Source: Pseudomonas chlororaphis
GTDB taxonomy: Bacteria; Pseudomonadota; Gammaproteobacteria; Pseudomonadales; Pseudomonadaceae
NCBI RefSeq assembly: GCF_003731765.1
Contig: NZ_MOAL01000004.1
Location: 1,426,001 to 1,490,000, forward strand
DNA length: 64,000 bases
Direction: 5' to 3'
The notes beneath the pieces were generated by a model. The model was given only the letters and a program-made list of their open reading frames with translations, was not told where the DNA came from and ran no database searches. The translations under genes and the position numbers were made by a program. Each line of letters opens with the position of its first letter. Within the stretch, counting starts at the first letter, position 1. Shown here piece after piece: positions 35,901 through 45,800 of this stretch.

Positions 35901-36221
35901 CCGGGCCAGGACGCGGTGCTCAGCCGGGGGTACGAGGCGCCCCAGGGCGAGGTGGAAATCGCCCTGGCGCAGATCTGGGCCGAGGTGCTGAAGATCGAGC
36001 GGGTGGGGCGCCATGACCACTTCTTCGAACTGGGCGGCCACTCGCTGTTGGCCGTGAGCCTGGTGGCGCGCATGCGCCAGGCGGGGCTCAACGCCGATGC
36101 GCGGTTGCTGTTCAGCCAGCCGACCCTGGCCGCGCTCGCTGCCAAGGCCCTGGCCCCGGTGCAGCAGATCGACGTGCCGCAGACCACCATCCCGCAGCTC
36201 ACCCGCAAGCGCCGTCTCTGA
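29793..36221 (+). CDS. Lipopeptide NRPS 1 (initiating, two modules: C-A-T-C-A-T)
   Basis: A 2142-residue synthetase that would start the lipopeptide. It begins directly with a starter-type C domain (about residues 10-440, HHLILDG at 144-150) that accepts a fatty acyl-CoA. Module 1 A has its YTSGSTG core near 612 and its carrier serine at 1010. Module 2 has a dual C/E domain (HHISAERGD at 1110; HHLVND at 1230), A core near 1693 and carrier Ser2084. Specificity residues read DALWIGGTFK (Val-like) and DGWKFGVVDK (Glu-like). No thioesterase is present. The basic C-terminus (TRKRRL) probably docks on NRPS2. Architecture and place match psoA/massA-type first synthetases. Confidence 0.95.
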   Translation: MNPHPRTAQVFPLTAAQSDIWLDQLSRADSPRYNIGGYVELQGPVDAELMQRAIEALVHKHDALRTELLADAGPDGLPLQRFAREMPVPMPLYDLSQEAEPTVRAQSLMQQHMARVYALYGEPLFRFFLVKLGPEHYWLGTQAHHLILDGWGFGQMLHSLGGIYSALVQGQSPELEAASYIDFIHDDARYHGSPRYARDRAYWLDKFRSLPEPLLVPRHRDRYPNQAAPGANLVRPFPAALHERMKACGSTWGASAFHVWLAALYVYFTCTSERDEWVVGLPILNRSNARFRSTLGLFTQVSAVRLGFARELSFAELVAAIRDALRQDFRHQRFPLSEMNRELGLWREGRGQLFDLSLSYEQDDHDYCYGEAQAQTIKVPNNHEPMPLVIHLRSNCHNDQAWIHYVYNQAYFQPDEVEALAERLTHVLEQGLAQGERTIGDFSLMTAREAARIHAWNATTRRYPQAQTLHSLFEQQVLLAPEAPAAVHGAQSLSYDALNRRANQLARHLMQLGVKPGDNVAILLPRSEALLVSQLAISKCAAVYVPLDINAPAERQLFMVSDSQARVLLTLSRETLACPAQRIELDRLALDHQPAHNPDLAQSSESVAYIMYTSGSTGSPKGVLVPHRAVSRLVLNNGYAEFNRHDRVAFASNPAFDASTLEVWAPLLNGGCVVLVDQDVVLSSAALGALLLEQRVSVLWMTAGLFHQHADGLLAAFRSLRYLIVGGDVLDPAVIARVLEQGAPQHLLNGYGPTEATTFSTTFEIHSVSPGSIPIGRPIGNSRAYVLDARQRQVAVGVVGELYVGGAGVALGYLNQPQLTAEKFIADPFMGSLPGEPSPGLMYRTGDLACWREDGVLLYQGRNDQQVKLRGFRIELGEIETRLAHCAGVKDSALLLREDSPGDKRLVAYFTPQDAAAHIDIKHLHEVLQGQLPDYMLPAAYVQLPALPLTANGKLDRKALPAPDAAALLRRDYEAPRGEVEVALAQIWAELLQVEQVGRQDHFFELGGHSLLAVGLIERMRQLGFGADVRVLFSQPTLAALAAAVGNSQEVQVPANRIAPGCTHITPQLLPLASLDQPTIDRIVAGIPGGAANVQDIYPLAPLQEGLLYHHISAERGDPYQQHAMFAFSSRERLDAFARALQQVIERHDILRTSLAWDGLEQPMQVVWRQAQLGLEQVQLEPQSGDILGQLAARFDPGLRPLDIRQAPMMALAWAEDPLQQRWVGMLRFHHLVNDATSTAVLIGEIQAHLNGQQAQLPPAVAYRNVVAQARQAHRQAEHQGFFRQMLGDVDEPTLAFGLQAYQVDRDDQQQAHGLLDAGLGQRLRAQARQLGVSAASLYHLAWAQVLGSLAGRDDVVFGTVLLGRLQAGEGADRALGMFINTLPLRVRLAGCSVAQAIRDTHAGLSDLLAHEHAALALAQRCSAVAAPTPLFNTLLNYRHAAPPEDQVQLPGIELVSSEEIVSYPLSIAVDDLQSGFRLSARAPGKVGAQRLLDYLQTALGALVQALEQAPHRPLAQLSILPPAERQHLLIDLNATAEIYAHDQTLHALIEAQVRRTPDAVALVAGEQQLSYGELNARANQLAHHLREQGVQPDSRVAICVERGLELLVGLLGILKAGGAYVPLDPSYPPERLAYMVQDSAPVAVLVHGPTRELMQQAGVPLIDFDASTWQHQPLSDPQVPGLGVSNLAYVIYTSGSTGTPKGVMVEHRGLGNLMHWSSGLCPAAASGSLLQKAPFSFDGSVWELFWPLSIGMRMVLARPDGHRDPAYLAQLIREQQITVVKFVPAMLQQFLELEEVRQCHSLTDVFAGGGELTEVMARRFQQQLPQARLHNVYGPTETTVDSSAWTLEPGAEVPSIQLPIGRPISNTRLYVLDAHDAPVPMGVSGQLHIGGVGVARGYLGLPGLMAERFIDSPFVAGDRLYRTGDLVRYRADGNLEFLGRNDFQVKLHGLRVELGEIEARLASHPALREVVVLMRDGRLVSYFTVRQGEPVPAIEALRDHVLAQLPEYMVPSAFVQLPVWPLSPNGKLDRQALPAPGQDAVLSRGYEAPQGEVEIALAQIWAEVLKIERVGRHDHFFELGGHSLLAVSLVARMRQAGLNADARLLFSQPTLAALAAKALAPVQQIDVPQTTIPQLTRKRRL
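32961..36221 (+). other. NRPS1 module 2: dual C/E, A (Glu), T
   Basis: The residue-2 module. The pocket D-G-W-K-F-G-V-V-D-K resembles Gln/Glu codes. Lys at position 278, where the Gln module of NRPS2 has Gln, suggests the acidic substrate Glu. The dual C/E domain should epimerise residue 1 before condensation. Boundaries are approximate. Confidence 0.7.
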
Positions 36222-36231
36222 GCGGTGTGTA

Positions 36232-36261
36232 CCCGGGCCCGGCCGTCCTGGCCGGCCCGGG
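36232..36261 (+). other. Strong hairpin after NRPS1
   Basis: CCCGGGCCCGGCC and GGCCGGCCCGGG pair over 12 bp with one bulged C and a five-base loop, starting 11 bases after the NRPS1 stop. There is no T-run, so it may be an mRNA-stability or partial-termination element and not a full terminator. It lies in the 279-bp NRPS1-NRPS2 gap, which holds no gene. Confidence 0.5.
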
Positions 36262-36404
36262 CCTTGTCCCGGCTTCCCATGTCATGCCCACGGGCGTCGA
36301 TGGTTTAGTTTTTCCAGCCTGCGGGGAACCCCGTCGGGCCCTATGTCCCTGTCACTTTTACAGGCCACGGCGCACACGGTCCGCACACCAGCATTGAGCG
36401 CTGG

Positions 36405-36436
36405 GTGCCCCGGCACGGTGAATGCCGTGGGGGCAC
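36405..36436 (+). other. Hairpin upstream of NRPS2
   Basis: GTGCCCC-GG-CACGG pairs with CCGTG-GGGGCAC, giving 12 bp with a two-base bulge and a six-base loop. It ends 64 bases before the NRPS2 start and may lie in the 5' region of an NRPS2 transcript. Confidence 0.45.
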
Positions 36437-36500
36437 AAGGTTGCAGCTGAACATGGATTTTCTCGACAACCGATTTTCGAATTCACAAGCAGGTTACCCA

Positions 36501-39500
36501 ATGCACTTCAGCGAATTGATGGCAGTTCTTTCCACCCTGGCGATCCGTCTTCAAATGGAGGAGGGCGACCTGGTCATCCTCGGCGATGACCAGGCCCTGG
36601 ACGATGAGCTGTGGGACAACCTGATCCAGCACAAGGCACAACTGCTCGAACTGGTGGCGGGCCATGACGGCGACTGGTCGAGCCCGGCCTTGCGCATCAC
36701 CCCCGACATGCTGCCCCTGGTCAGCCTGGACCAGGCCGGCATCGATCGCATCGTCGCCGGCATTCCGGGCGGCGCGGCCAACGTGCAGGACATCTACCCG
36801 TTGGCGCCCCTGCAAGAAGGCATGCTCTACCACCACCTGTCGGCACAGCAGGGCGACCCCTACGTGCTGCAGACCCGCTTCGCCTTTGATAGCCGAGCGC
36901 GCTTCGAGGCCTTTGCCCAGGCCCTGCAATGGACCATCGACCGCCACGACATTCTGCGCACCTCCCTGGTCTGGCAGAGCCTGGACACGCCGCTGCAGGT
37001 GGTCTGGCGCCAGGCGCCGCTGGTTTGCGAAGAGGTGCCTTGCGACCCTCGCAACGGTGATGTGCTGAGCCAACTGCAGGCGCGCTATGACACCCGGCAT
37101 TACCGCCTCGACCTGCAACAGGCGCCTCTGCTGCGCCTGGTGTTTGCCGTCGATGAAGCTCAACAGCGGGTGGTAGCGCTGCTGCTGTCGCACCACACCA
37201 TCCTCGACCACAGCGCCCTGGACGTGGTGCGCGAAGAGATCCTCGCCCACATGCAAGGCCGGGCCGGGCAAGTGCCGGCCGCGATTCCTTTCCGCAACTA
37301 CCTGGCCAAGGCGCGCATGGGCCAGAGCGACCAGGTGCACGAGACGTTCTTCCGCGACATGCTTGGCGACATCGACGCGCCGACCTTGCCCTTCGGCGTG
37401 CAGGACGTGCAGGGCGACAGCCTGGTCATCGAGCAATTGCGGGCGCCCCTGGACAGCGCCCTGAGCCTGCGCCTGCGCAATCAGGCGCGGCAGCTCGGGG
37501 TCAGCGCGGCGAGCCTGATGCACCTGGCCTGGGCGATGGTGCTGGGCCAGGTCTGCGGGCGTGACGCCGTGGTTTTCGGCACCGTGCTGCTCGGCCGCAT
37601 GCAGGCCGGCGAGGGCGCCGACCGGGCCCTGGGCATGTTTATCAATACCTTGCCGTTGCGGGTCGACCTGGGTTCGCTGGACGTGCGCAGCGGGGTGCGC
37701 GCCACCCACACACGCCTGAGCGCGTTGCTCGGCCATGAACATGCATCCCTGGCGCTGGCCCAGCGGTGCAGCGGGGTCAACGCCTCGACGCCGTTGTTCA
37801 GTGCGATCCTCAACTACCGCCACAGTGCCGCCGCCGACCTGGCCGAAATCATCGAGTTGGCCGAAGGCGTGCAGGTGCTGGGCGCCGATGAGCGCACCAA
37901 CTACCCCTTCACCTTCAACGTCGACGACCTGGGCGAGGGTTTTACCCTGACCCTGATGATCGACCGCTCGATTGGCGTGCAACGCATTGCCGACTACCTG
38001 CAATGCGCCCTGTACAGCCTGGTGGATGCCCTGGAGCAGAGCCCCACCATGGCCTTGCGCGAGCTGTCGATTTTGCCGGCGGCCGAGCGGCAAACCCTGT
38101 TGCAGGGTTTCAATGCCCACCAAGTTGAATTCCCCCGGGGCCAGGCCGTGCACCGTCTGTTCGAAGCACAGGTGGCGCAGCGGCCTGCGGCCGTGGCGCT
38201 GCGTCAGGGCGAGTTGGCGCTGAGCTATGGCGAACTCAATGCCCAGGCCAATCAACTGGCGCAGCACCTGCTGGAATTGGGGGTGCAGCCGGATGATCGG
38301 GTGGCGATCTGCGTGCAGCGCGGGCCGGCGATGCTGGTGGGCCTGCTGGGGATTCTCAAGGCCGGTGCCGGCTATGTGCCGGTGGACCCGGCGCTGCCGG
38401 CCGAACGTCGAGCCTACCTGCTGGAAGACAGTGCGCCCCGGGCGTTGCTGACCCAGGCCGCGCTGCTGGGGCAATTGCCGGCGCTGTCGGTGCCGGTCAT
38501 CGACCTCGACCAGCCGCACTGGCGTGAGCACCCGGCCACTGACCTGGCGCTGCCCAACCTGACCTCGGCGCACCTGGCCTATGTGATCTACACCTCGGGT
38601 TCCACCGGCCAGCCCAAGGGGGTGATGGTCGAGCACCGGACCCTGGAAAACCTGGTGCATTGGCACAACCGGGCCTTTGCCCAGCAACCGGGCAGCCAGG
38701 TCTCCAGCGTCGCCGGTTTCGGCTTTGATGCCATGGCCTGGGAGGTCTGGCCGACCTTGTGCGCGGGGGCCACCCTGCACCTGCCGCCCAAGGACATCAG
38801 CAATGAAAACATCGAACAACTGCTGGCCTGGTGGCAGGCGCAACCGCTGGATGTGAGCTTTTTGCCGACCCCAGTGGCCGAATACGCCTTCAGCCAGCAG
38901 TTGCAGCACCCGACCCTGAAAACCCTGCTGATCGGCGGCGACCGCCTGCGCCAGTTCAGCCAGGCCCAGACTTTTGCCGTGGTCAACAACTACGGTCCGA
39001 CCGAAGCCACAGTGGTCGCCACCTCGGGTGTGGTGCAGGTGGGGCAGGTGCTGCACATCGGCACGCCGATCGCCAATGCCCGGGTCTATGTGCTGGATGA
39101 GCAATTGCGCCCGGTGCCGCTGGGGGTAACTGGGGAGCTGTACATCGGTGGCGCCGGTGTTGCTCGCGGCTACCTGAACCGCCTGAAGATGAGCGCTGAA
39201 CGCTTTCTCGACGACCCTTTCAGCCACCAGCCCGACGCACGCATGTACCGCAGTGGCGACCTGGTGCGCTGGCTGGCGGACGGCAACCTGGAGTACCTGG
39301 GGCGCAATGACGACCAGGTGAAAATCCGCGGCATGCGCATCGAACTGGCCGAGATCGAAGCACGGCTGGTCTTGCACCCCGAGGTCGAGAGCGCGGTGAT
39401 CCTGGCCCGCGAGGATGGCCCGGGGGTCAAGCGCCTGGTGGCTTACTACCGGCCCCAGGTCGCGGGCCAGAGCCTGGACAACGAAGGGCTGCGCAACTGG

Positions 39501-39870
39501 CTGCACAGCCAACTGCCGGAATACATGCTGCCGGTGGCCTATGTGGCGCTCAGCCAATGGCCGCTGACCGCTAACGGCAAGCTGGACCGCAAGGCGCTGC
39601 CGGCGCCGGGGCTGGAGGCGTTTATCAGCCACGGTTTCGAAGCGCCCCAGGGGGCGGTGGAAACCACCCTGGCGCAGATTTGGGGCGAGGTGCTCAAGGT
39701 CGAGCAGGTCGGCCGGCATGACAATTTCTTCGAGCTGGGCGGCCATTCGCTGCTGGCGGTGAGCCTGATCGAGCGCATGCGCCAGGTCGGCCTGAGCGCC
39801 GATGTGCGCATCCTCTTCAGCCAGCCGACCCTGGCCGCCCTGGCGGCGGCCGTGGGCAGCGGGCGTGAAA
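36501..39870 (+). other. NRPS2 module 1: docking, dual C/E, A (Leu), T
   Basis: Residue 3. C motifs HHLSAQQGD and HHTILDH. The pocket reads DAWFLGNVVK, the standard Pseudomonas Leu code (FDAMAWE, SFLPT, LLIGG, NNYGPTEATVV). Confidence 0.85.
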
Positions 39871-42800
39871 TCGAAGTCCCGGCCAACCGCATTCCGGCCG
39901 ACAGCCAGCGCATCACCCCGGACATGCTGCCCTTGCTGACGTTGAGCCAGGAAGCCATCGACCAGGTGGTCGCCAGCGTGCCGGGCGGCGCCGCCAATGT
40001 GCAGGACATCTACCCCCTGGCGCCGCTGCAGGAAGGCATTCTCTATCACCACATCGCCGCCGAGCAGGGCGACCCGTACCTGTTGCAAACCCGCCTGGCG
40101 TTCGACAGCCGCGAGCGCTTGCAGGTGTTTGCCGGGGTCTTGCAACAGGTCATTGCGCGCCACGATATCTTGCGCACCAGCGTGCTCTGGGAAGGCCTGG
40201 AACAGCCCCTGCAAGTGGTCTGGCGCCACGCCGAACTGGTGCTCCAAGAGCTGACTCCGGACCCGGCTGCCGGCGACGTCATGGCCCAGTTGCAGCAAGG
40301 CTTCGACGCCCGTCATTACCGCCTGGACATCACCCGCGCACCGCTGATTCGCCTGGTGCACGCCTGGGACCCGGCACAGCAACGGGTGCTGGCGATTTTG
40401 CTGTTCCATCACCTGGCCATGGACCACACCGCGCTGGAGGTGGTGAGCCAGGAAATGCAGGCGCTGATCGCCGGCCAGGGCGCGAGCCTGGGGGCCGCGG
40501 CGCCGTACCGCAACTACGTGGCCCAGGCGCGCCTGGGTGTCAGCCAGGCCGAGCACGAGGTGTTCTTCCGCGAGATGCTTGGCGACATTGACGAGCCGAC
40601 CCTGCCGTTCGGTTTGCAGGATGTGCAGGGTGACGGCCGCGATATCGAAGAGGCGGCGCGGCCCCTTGACCCGGTGCTGAACCGCCGTCTGCGGGAACAG
40701 GCGCGGGTCCTGGGGGTCAGTGCCGCGAGCCTGATGCACCTGGCCTGGGCCCAGGTGGTGGGGCAACTCAGCAACCGCCGGGACGTGGTGTTCGGCACCG
40801 TGCTCCTGGGCCGCCTGCAAGGCGGCGAGGGCGCCGACCGCGCCCTGGGCATGTACATCAACACCTTGCCGCTGCGGGTCGATGTCGGCGCCGTGGCCCC
40901 GCGGGCCGCGGTCAAGGCGACCCACGCCCGCTTGAGCGCCTTGCTCGGCCATGAACACGCCTCCCTGGCCCTGGCCCAGCGTTGCAGCGGCGTGGCCGCG
41001 TCCGGGCCGCTGTTCAGTGCCCTGCTCAACTACCGCCACAGCAATGCCAGCGCCCAGCCTCAGGCCGGGCCGCAACTGTGGGACGGGATCGAGGTGCTGG
41101 GCGCCGAAGAACGCAGCAACTACCCGCTGACCCTGAGCGTCGACGACCGTGGCGACGGCTTTGTCCTCAGTGTCTTGAGCCTGGCGTCGATTGGCGCCGC
41201 GCGCATCGGCGGCTACATGCAGGCCGCGCTGGAACAACTGGTGCAGGCCCTGGAACACGGCTCCAGCGTGCACCTTGAGCAGCTGTCGATTCTGCCGGTC
41301 GATGAGCGCCAACAGCTGTTGCAACAGTTCAACCCCAACCCTGTGGATTACCCCCAGGGGCACACCGTGCATGGCCTGTTTGAAGCACGGGCCGCTGAGG
41401 CCCCGGACGCGGTCGCAGTGATCCAGGGCGGGCAACGCCTGAGCTACGGCCAGCTCAACCAGCAGGCCAATCAGTTGGCCCATCACCTGTTGGCCCTGGG
41501 CGTACAGCCCGATGATCGGGTGGCGATCAGTGTGCGCCGTGGCCCGGACATGCTCCTGGGCCTGCTGGCGATCCTCAAGGCTGGCGCGGCCTATGTGCCG
41601 ATCGACCCGGCGCTGCCGGCCGAGCGCCTGCGCTACTTGCTGCAAGACAGTGCCCCGGTGGCGTTGCTGAGCCAGGGTGAGCTGCTGCAGCAGTGGGCCA
41701 GCGCGGAGTTGCCATTGATCGACCTGGATCAGCGCGACTGGCTGGCGCAGCCGACGAGCAATCCGAGCGGTACCGGGCTGACCCCGGCGCACTTGGCCTA
41801 TGTGATCTACACCTCGGGTTCCACTGGCTTGCCCAAGGGCGTGATGGTCGAGCACCGGACCCTGGAAAACCTGGTGCACTGGCACAACCAGACCTTCGAC
41901 CAACACCCGGGCAGCCAGGTGTCCAGCGTCGCCGGCTTCGGTTTCGACGCCATGGCCTGGGAGGTCTGGCCGACCCTGTGCGCAGGGGCGACCTTGCACC
42001 TGCCGCCGGCCGAGGTCGGCAACGACAACCTCGAACAACTGCTGGCCTGGTGGCAGGCGCAGCCGCTGGAGGTGAGCTTCCTGCCGACCCCGGTGGCTGA
42101 ATACGCCTTTGGCCGCCAGATGCAACACCCAACCCTGAAAACCTTGTTGATCGGCGGTGATCGCCTGCGGCAGTTCAACCAGGCCCAGACCTTTGCCGTG
42201 GTCAACAACTACGGCCCGACCGAGGCCACGGTGGTTGCCACCTCGGGGCCGGTGGCGGTGGGGCAGGTGCTGCACATCGGCAAGCCGATGGGCAATGCGC
42301 GCATCTACTTGCTGGATGAACAGCAGCGGCTGGTGCCGATGGGCGTCGCCGGCGAGCTGTACGTGGCGGGCGCCGGGGTGGCGCGGGGTTACCTGAACCG
42401 CCCGCAAATGAGTGCCGAGCGCTTCCTGGCCGACCCTTTCAGCCCCGAGCCCGAGGCGCGCATGTACCGCAGCGGCGACCTGGCGCGCTGGCTGGCCGAT
42501 GGCAGCCTTGAGTACCTAGGCCGCAACGACGACCAGGTCAAGGTGCGCGGAGTGCGCATCGAACTGGGGGAAATCGAAACCGCCCTGGCCGCCCATGCCG
42601 GGGTCAAGGACGCCGTGGTGCTGGTGCGCGAGGGGCGTCTGGTGGCGTACTTCACCGAGCAGGCGGGCCCTCTCGACATCGAGTCGTTGCGCACACAGGT
42701 GCAGGGCAGCCTGCCCGACGCCATGGTGCCGGCGGCCTACGTGCGGCTCGAGGCGCTGCCACTGACGGCCAACGGCAAGCTCGACCGCCAGGCCCTGCCG

Positions 42801-45800
42801 GAGCCGGGGGCGGACGCGGTGCTCAGCCGTGGCTATGAGGCGCCGATGGGCGCGGTGGAAATCGCCCTGGCGCAGATCTGGGCCGAAGTGCTCAAGGTCG
42901 AACAGGTCGGGCGCCACGACCACTTCTTTGAACTGGGCGGGCATTCGCTGCTGGCGGTGAGCCTGATCGAGCGCATGCGCCAGGCGGGCATGAGCGCCGA
43001 CGTGCGCATCCTGTTCAGCCGGCCGACCCTGGCCGACCTGGCCGCCGCCGTGGGCAGCGGGCGCGAGGTCGAGGTGCCGGCCAACCGCATTCCTGCCGGT
43101 TGCCAGCGCATCACCCCGGACCTGCTGCCCTTGGTGGCGCTGGACCAGGCGGCCATCGACCGGATTGTCGCCAGCGTCCCCGGGGGCGTGGCCAATGTGC
43201 AAGACATCTACCCCCTGGCGCCGTTGCAGGAAGGCATTCTCTACCACCACATCACCGCGGAGCAGGGCGACCCCTACCTGCTGCAGACGCGCCTGGCCTT
43301 CGACAGCCTGGCGCGTCTGCAGGCGTTTGCGGGGGCCCTGCAACAGGTGGTGGAGCGCCACGACATTCTGCGCAGCGCCGTGCTCTGGGAAGGCCTGGAC
43401 GCACCGGTGCAGGTGGTCTTGCGTGAGGCCGACCTGGTGGTGCAAGAGGTGCTGCTCGACCCTGCGGCCGGGGATGTATTGGCGCAACTGGGCGCGCGTT
43501 TCGACGCCCGCCATTACCGCCTGGACCTGACCCGTGCCCCGCTGATCCGCCTGGCCTATGCCCAGGACCCGGTGCAGCAACGGGTGGTGGTGCTGTTGAT
43601 GTTCCACCACATCGTCCTCGACCACACCGCGTTCGAGGTGGTGCGCCAGGAAATGCAGGCCTGCCTTGTGGGCCAGGCCCGGGACCTGGGCCCGGCCATG
43701 CCGTATCGCAACTACGTGGCCCAGGCGCGCCTGGGTGTCAGCGAGCAGGAACACGAGGCGTTCTTCCGCGAAATGCTTGGCGACATTGACCAGCCGACGC
43801 TGCCGTTTGGCTTGCAGGATGTGCAGGGCGATGGCCATGCCATTGAAGAGGCCCGGCAGTGGCTGCCTGCCGGCCTGAGCCAGGGCCTGCGCGATCAGGC
43901 GCGGCTGTTGGGCGTCAGCGTCGCCAGCCTGGTGCACCTGGCCTGGGCCCGGGTGCTGGCAGTGGCCACCGGCACCGACCAAGTGGTGTTCGGCACCGTG
44001 CTGGTCGGGCGCATGCAGGGCGGCGAGGGCGCCGACCGGGCGCTGGGGATCTTTATCAACACCTTGCCGTTGCGGGTCGATGTCGGCGTGCTCGACGCCC
44101 GTGCCGGTGTGCGGGCGCTGCACCAGCGGCTGAGCGCCTTGCTCGGCCATGAGCACGCGTCCCTGGCCCTGGCCCAGCGTTGCAGCGGGGTGGCGGCGCC
44201 GCTGCCGCTGTTCAGCGCCATGCTCAACTATCGCCACAGTGCTGCCGGCGCGGCCCAGCCCGAGGCGCACCCGGCCTGGCAAGGCATGCAGACCCTGGCC
44301 CACGACGGGCGCACCAACTACCCGTTGAGCCTGAACGTCGACGACCTCGGCGACGGCTTCAAACTGACCGCCATGACCCTGCAGCAGATCGGCGCGCAAC
44401 GGGTGTGCGGTTACATGCAGACCGCCCTGGAATCCCTGGTCCAGGCTCTGGAACAGCGCTCGCCGCTGGCCCTCAATCGCCTGCCGATCCTCGCGCCGAA
44501 CGAGCGTGAGCGCTTGCTGCAGGCGCTGACTAGCAGCGACCTCGACGGCGGCCTTGAAGGCGACCTGCAGCAGACCCTGGCGCAACGCTTCCAGGCCCAG
44601 GTCGAACGCACCCCGGACGCCGTGGCGCTGCAATTCGAGCAACAGTCCCTGAGCTATGCCCAGCTCAATGCCCGGGCCAACCAGTTGGCCCATCACCTGC
44701 GCGAGCAAGGGGTCGGCCCGGATGTGCGGGTGGCGATCTGCATCGAGCGCAGCCTGGAACTGGTGATCGGCCTGCTGGCCATTCTCAAGGCCGGCGGCGC
44801 CTATGTGCCGCTGGACCCGGCCTACCCGCCGGAGCGCCTGGCTTACATGCTGGAGGACAGCGCGCCGGCCGCATTGCTGGTGCACGGCGCCACCCGTGAC
44901 CTGCCGGGCCGGGCCCCGGGGCCGCTGATTGACCTCGACCTTTTCGACGGCCACCCGTACTCGACGGACAACCCCCGGGTGCCGGGCCTGACGGCGCGGC
45001 ATTTGGCTTATGTGATCTACACCTCGGGTTCCACCGGCACGCCCAAGGGGGTGATGGTCGAGCAACGGGGCCTGGTCAACCTGCTGCACTGGAGTGCCCA
45101 GTTGTGCCCGGCAGCGGCGGGCGACAGCCTGTTGCAGAAAACCCCGCTGAGCTTCGATGCCTCGGTCTGGGAGCTGTTCTGGCCACTGACGGCGGGCTTG
45201 CGCCTGGTGCTGGCCCGCCCCGACGGGCATCGCGAACCGCGCTACCTGGCGCAGTTGATCCGCGAGCAACAGATCACGGTGATTCAGTTCGTGCCGGCCA
45301 TGTTGCAGTTGTTCCTGGAGCTGGATGAGGTTCGCCAGTGCACCAGCCTCAAGGAGGTGTTCTGCGGCGGTGGCGAACTGGGTGCGGGCCTGGCTCGGCG
45401 CTTCCAGGCGCTGCTGCCCCAGGCGCGCTTGCACAACGTCTATGGCCCGACCGAGGCCACGGTGGACAGCACGGTCTGGACCCTGGAACCCGGGGCGCCG
45501 GTGCCCGAGGTGCAACTGCCGATCGGCCGACCGATTGCCAACACCCGGCTGTATGTCCTGGACGCCGAGGGTGAGCCGGTGCCGGTGGGCGCCAGTGGCC
45601 ATCTGCATATCGGTGGCGCGGGCGTGGCCCGGGGTTATCTGGGCCTGCCCAAACTGATGGCCGAGAGCTTTATCGACAGCCCGTTCGTGGCCGGTGACCG
45701 CCTGTACCGCAGTGGCGACCTGGTGCGTTACCAGGCCGATGGCAACCTGCAGTTCCTCGGGCGCAACGACTTGCAGGTCAAGCTGTATGGCCTGCGCATC

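Noticed and set aside
36405..36500. Longer NRPS2 N-terminus from an in-frame start at 36405 or 36453
   Set aside because: The extra residues are translated from the hairpin region, lack similarity to docking domains, and have no good ribosome-binding site; the TubC-type domain begins exactly at the ATG at 36501.
36483..42407. Minus-strand open frame of 1974 codons opposite NRPS2
   Set aside because: It mirrors the codon structure of the GC-rich NRPS reading frame; the translation is low-complexity His/Gln/Arg-rich text repeating with each module and shows no domain.
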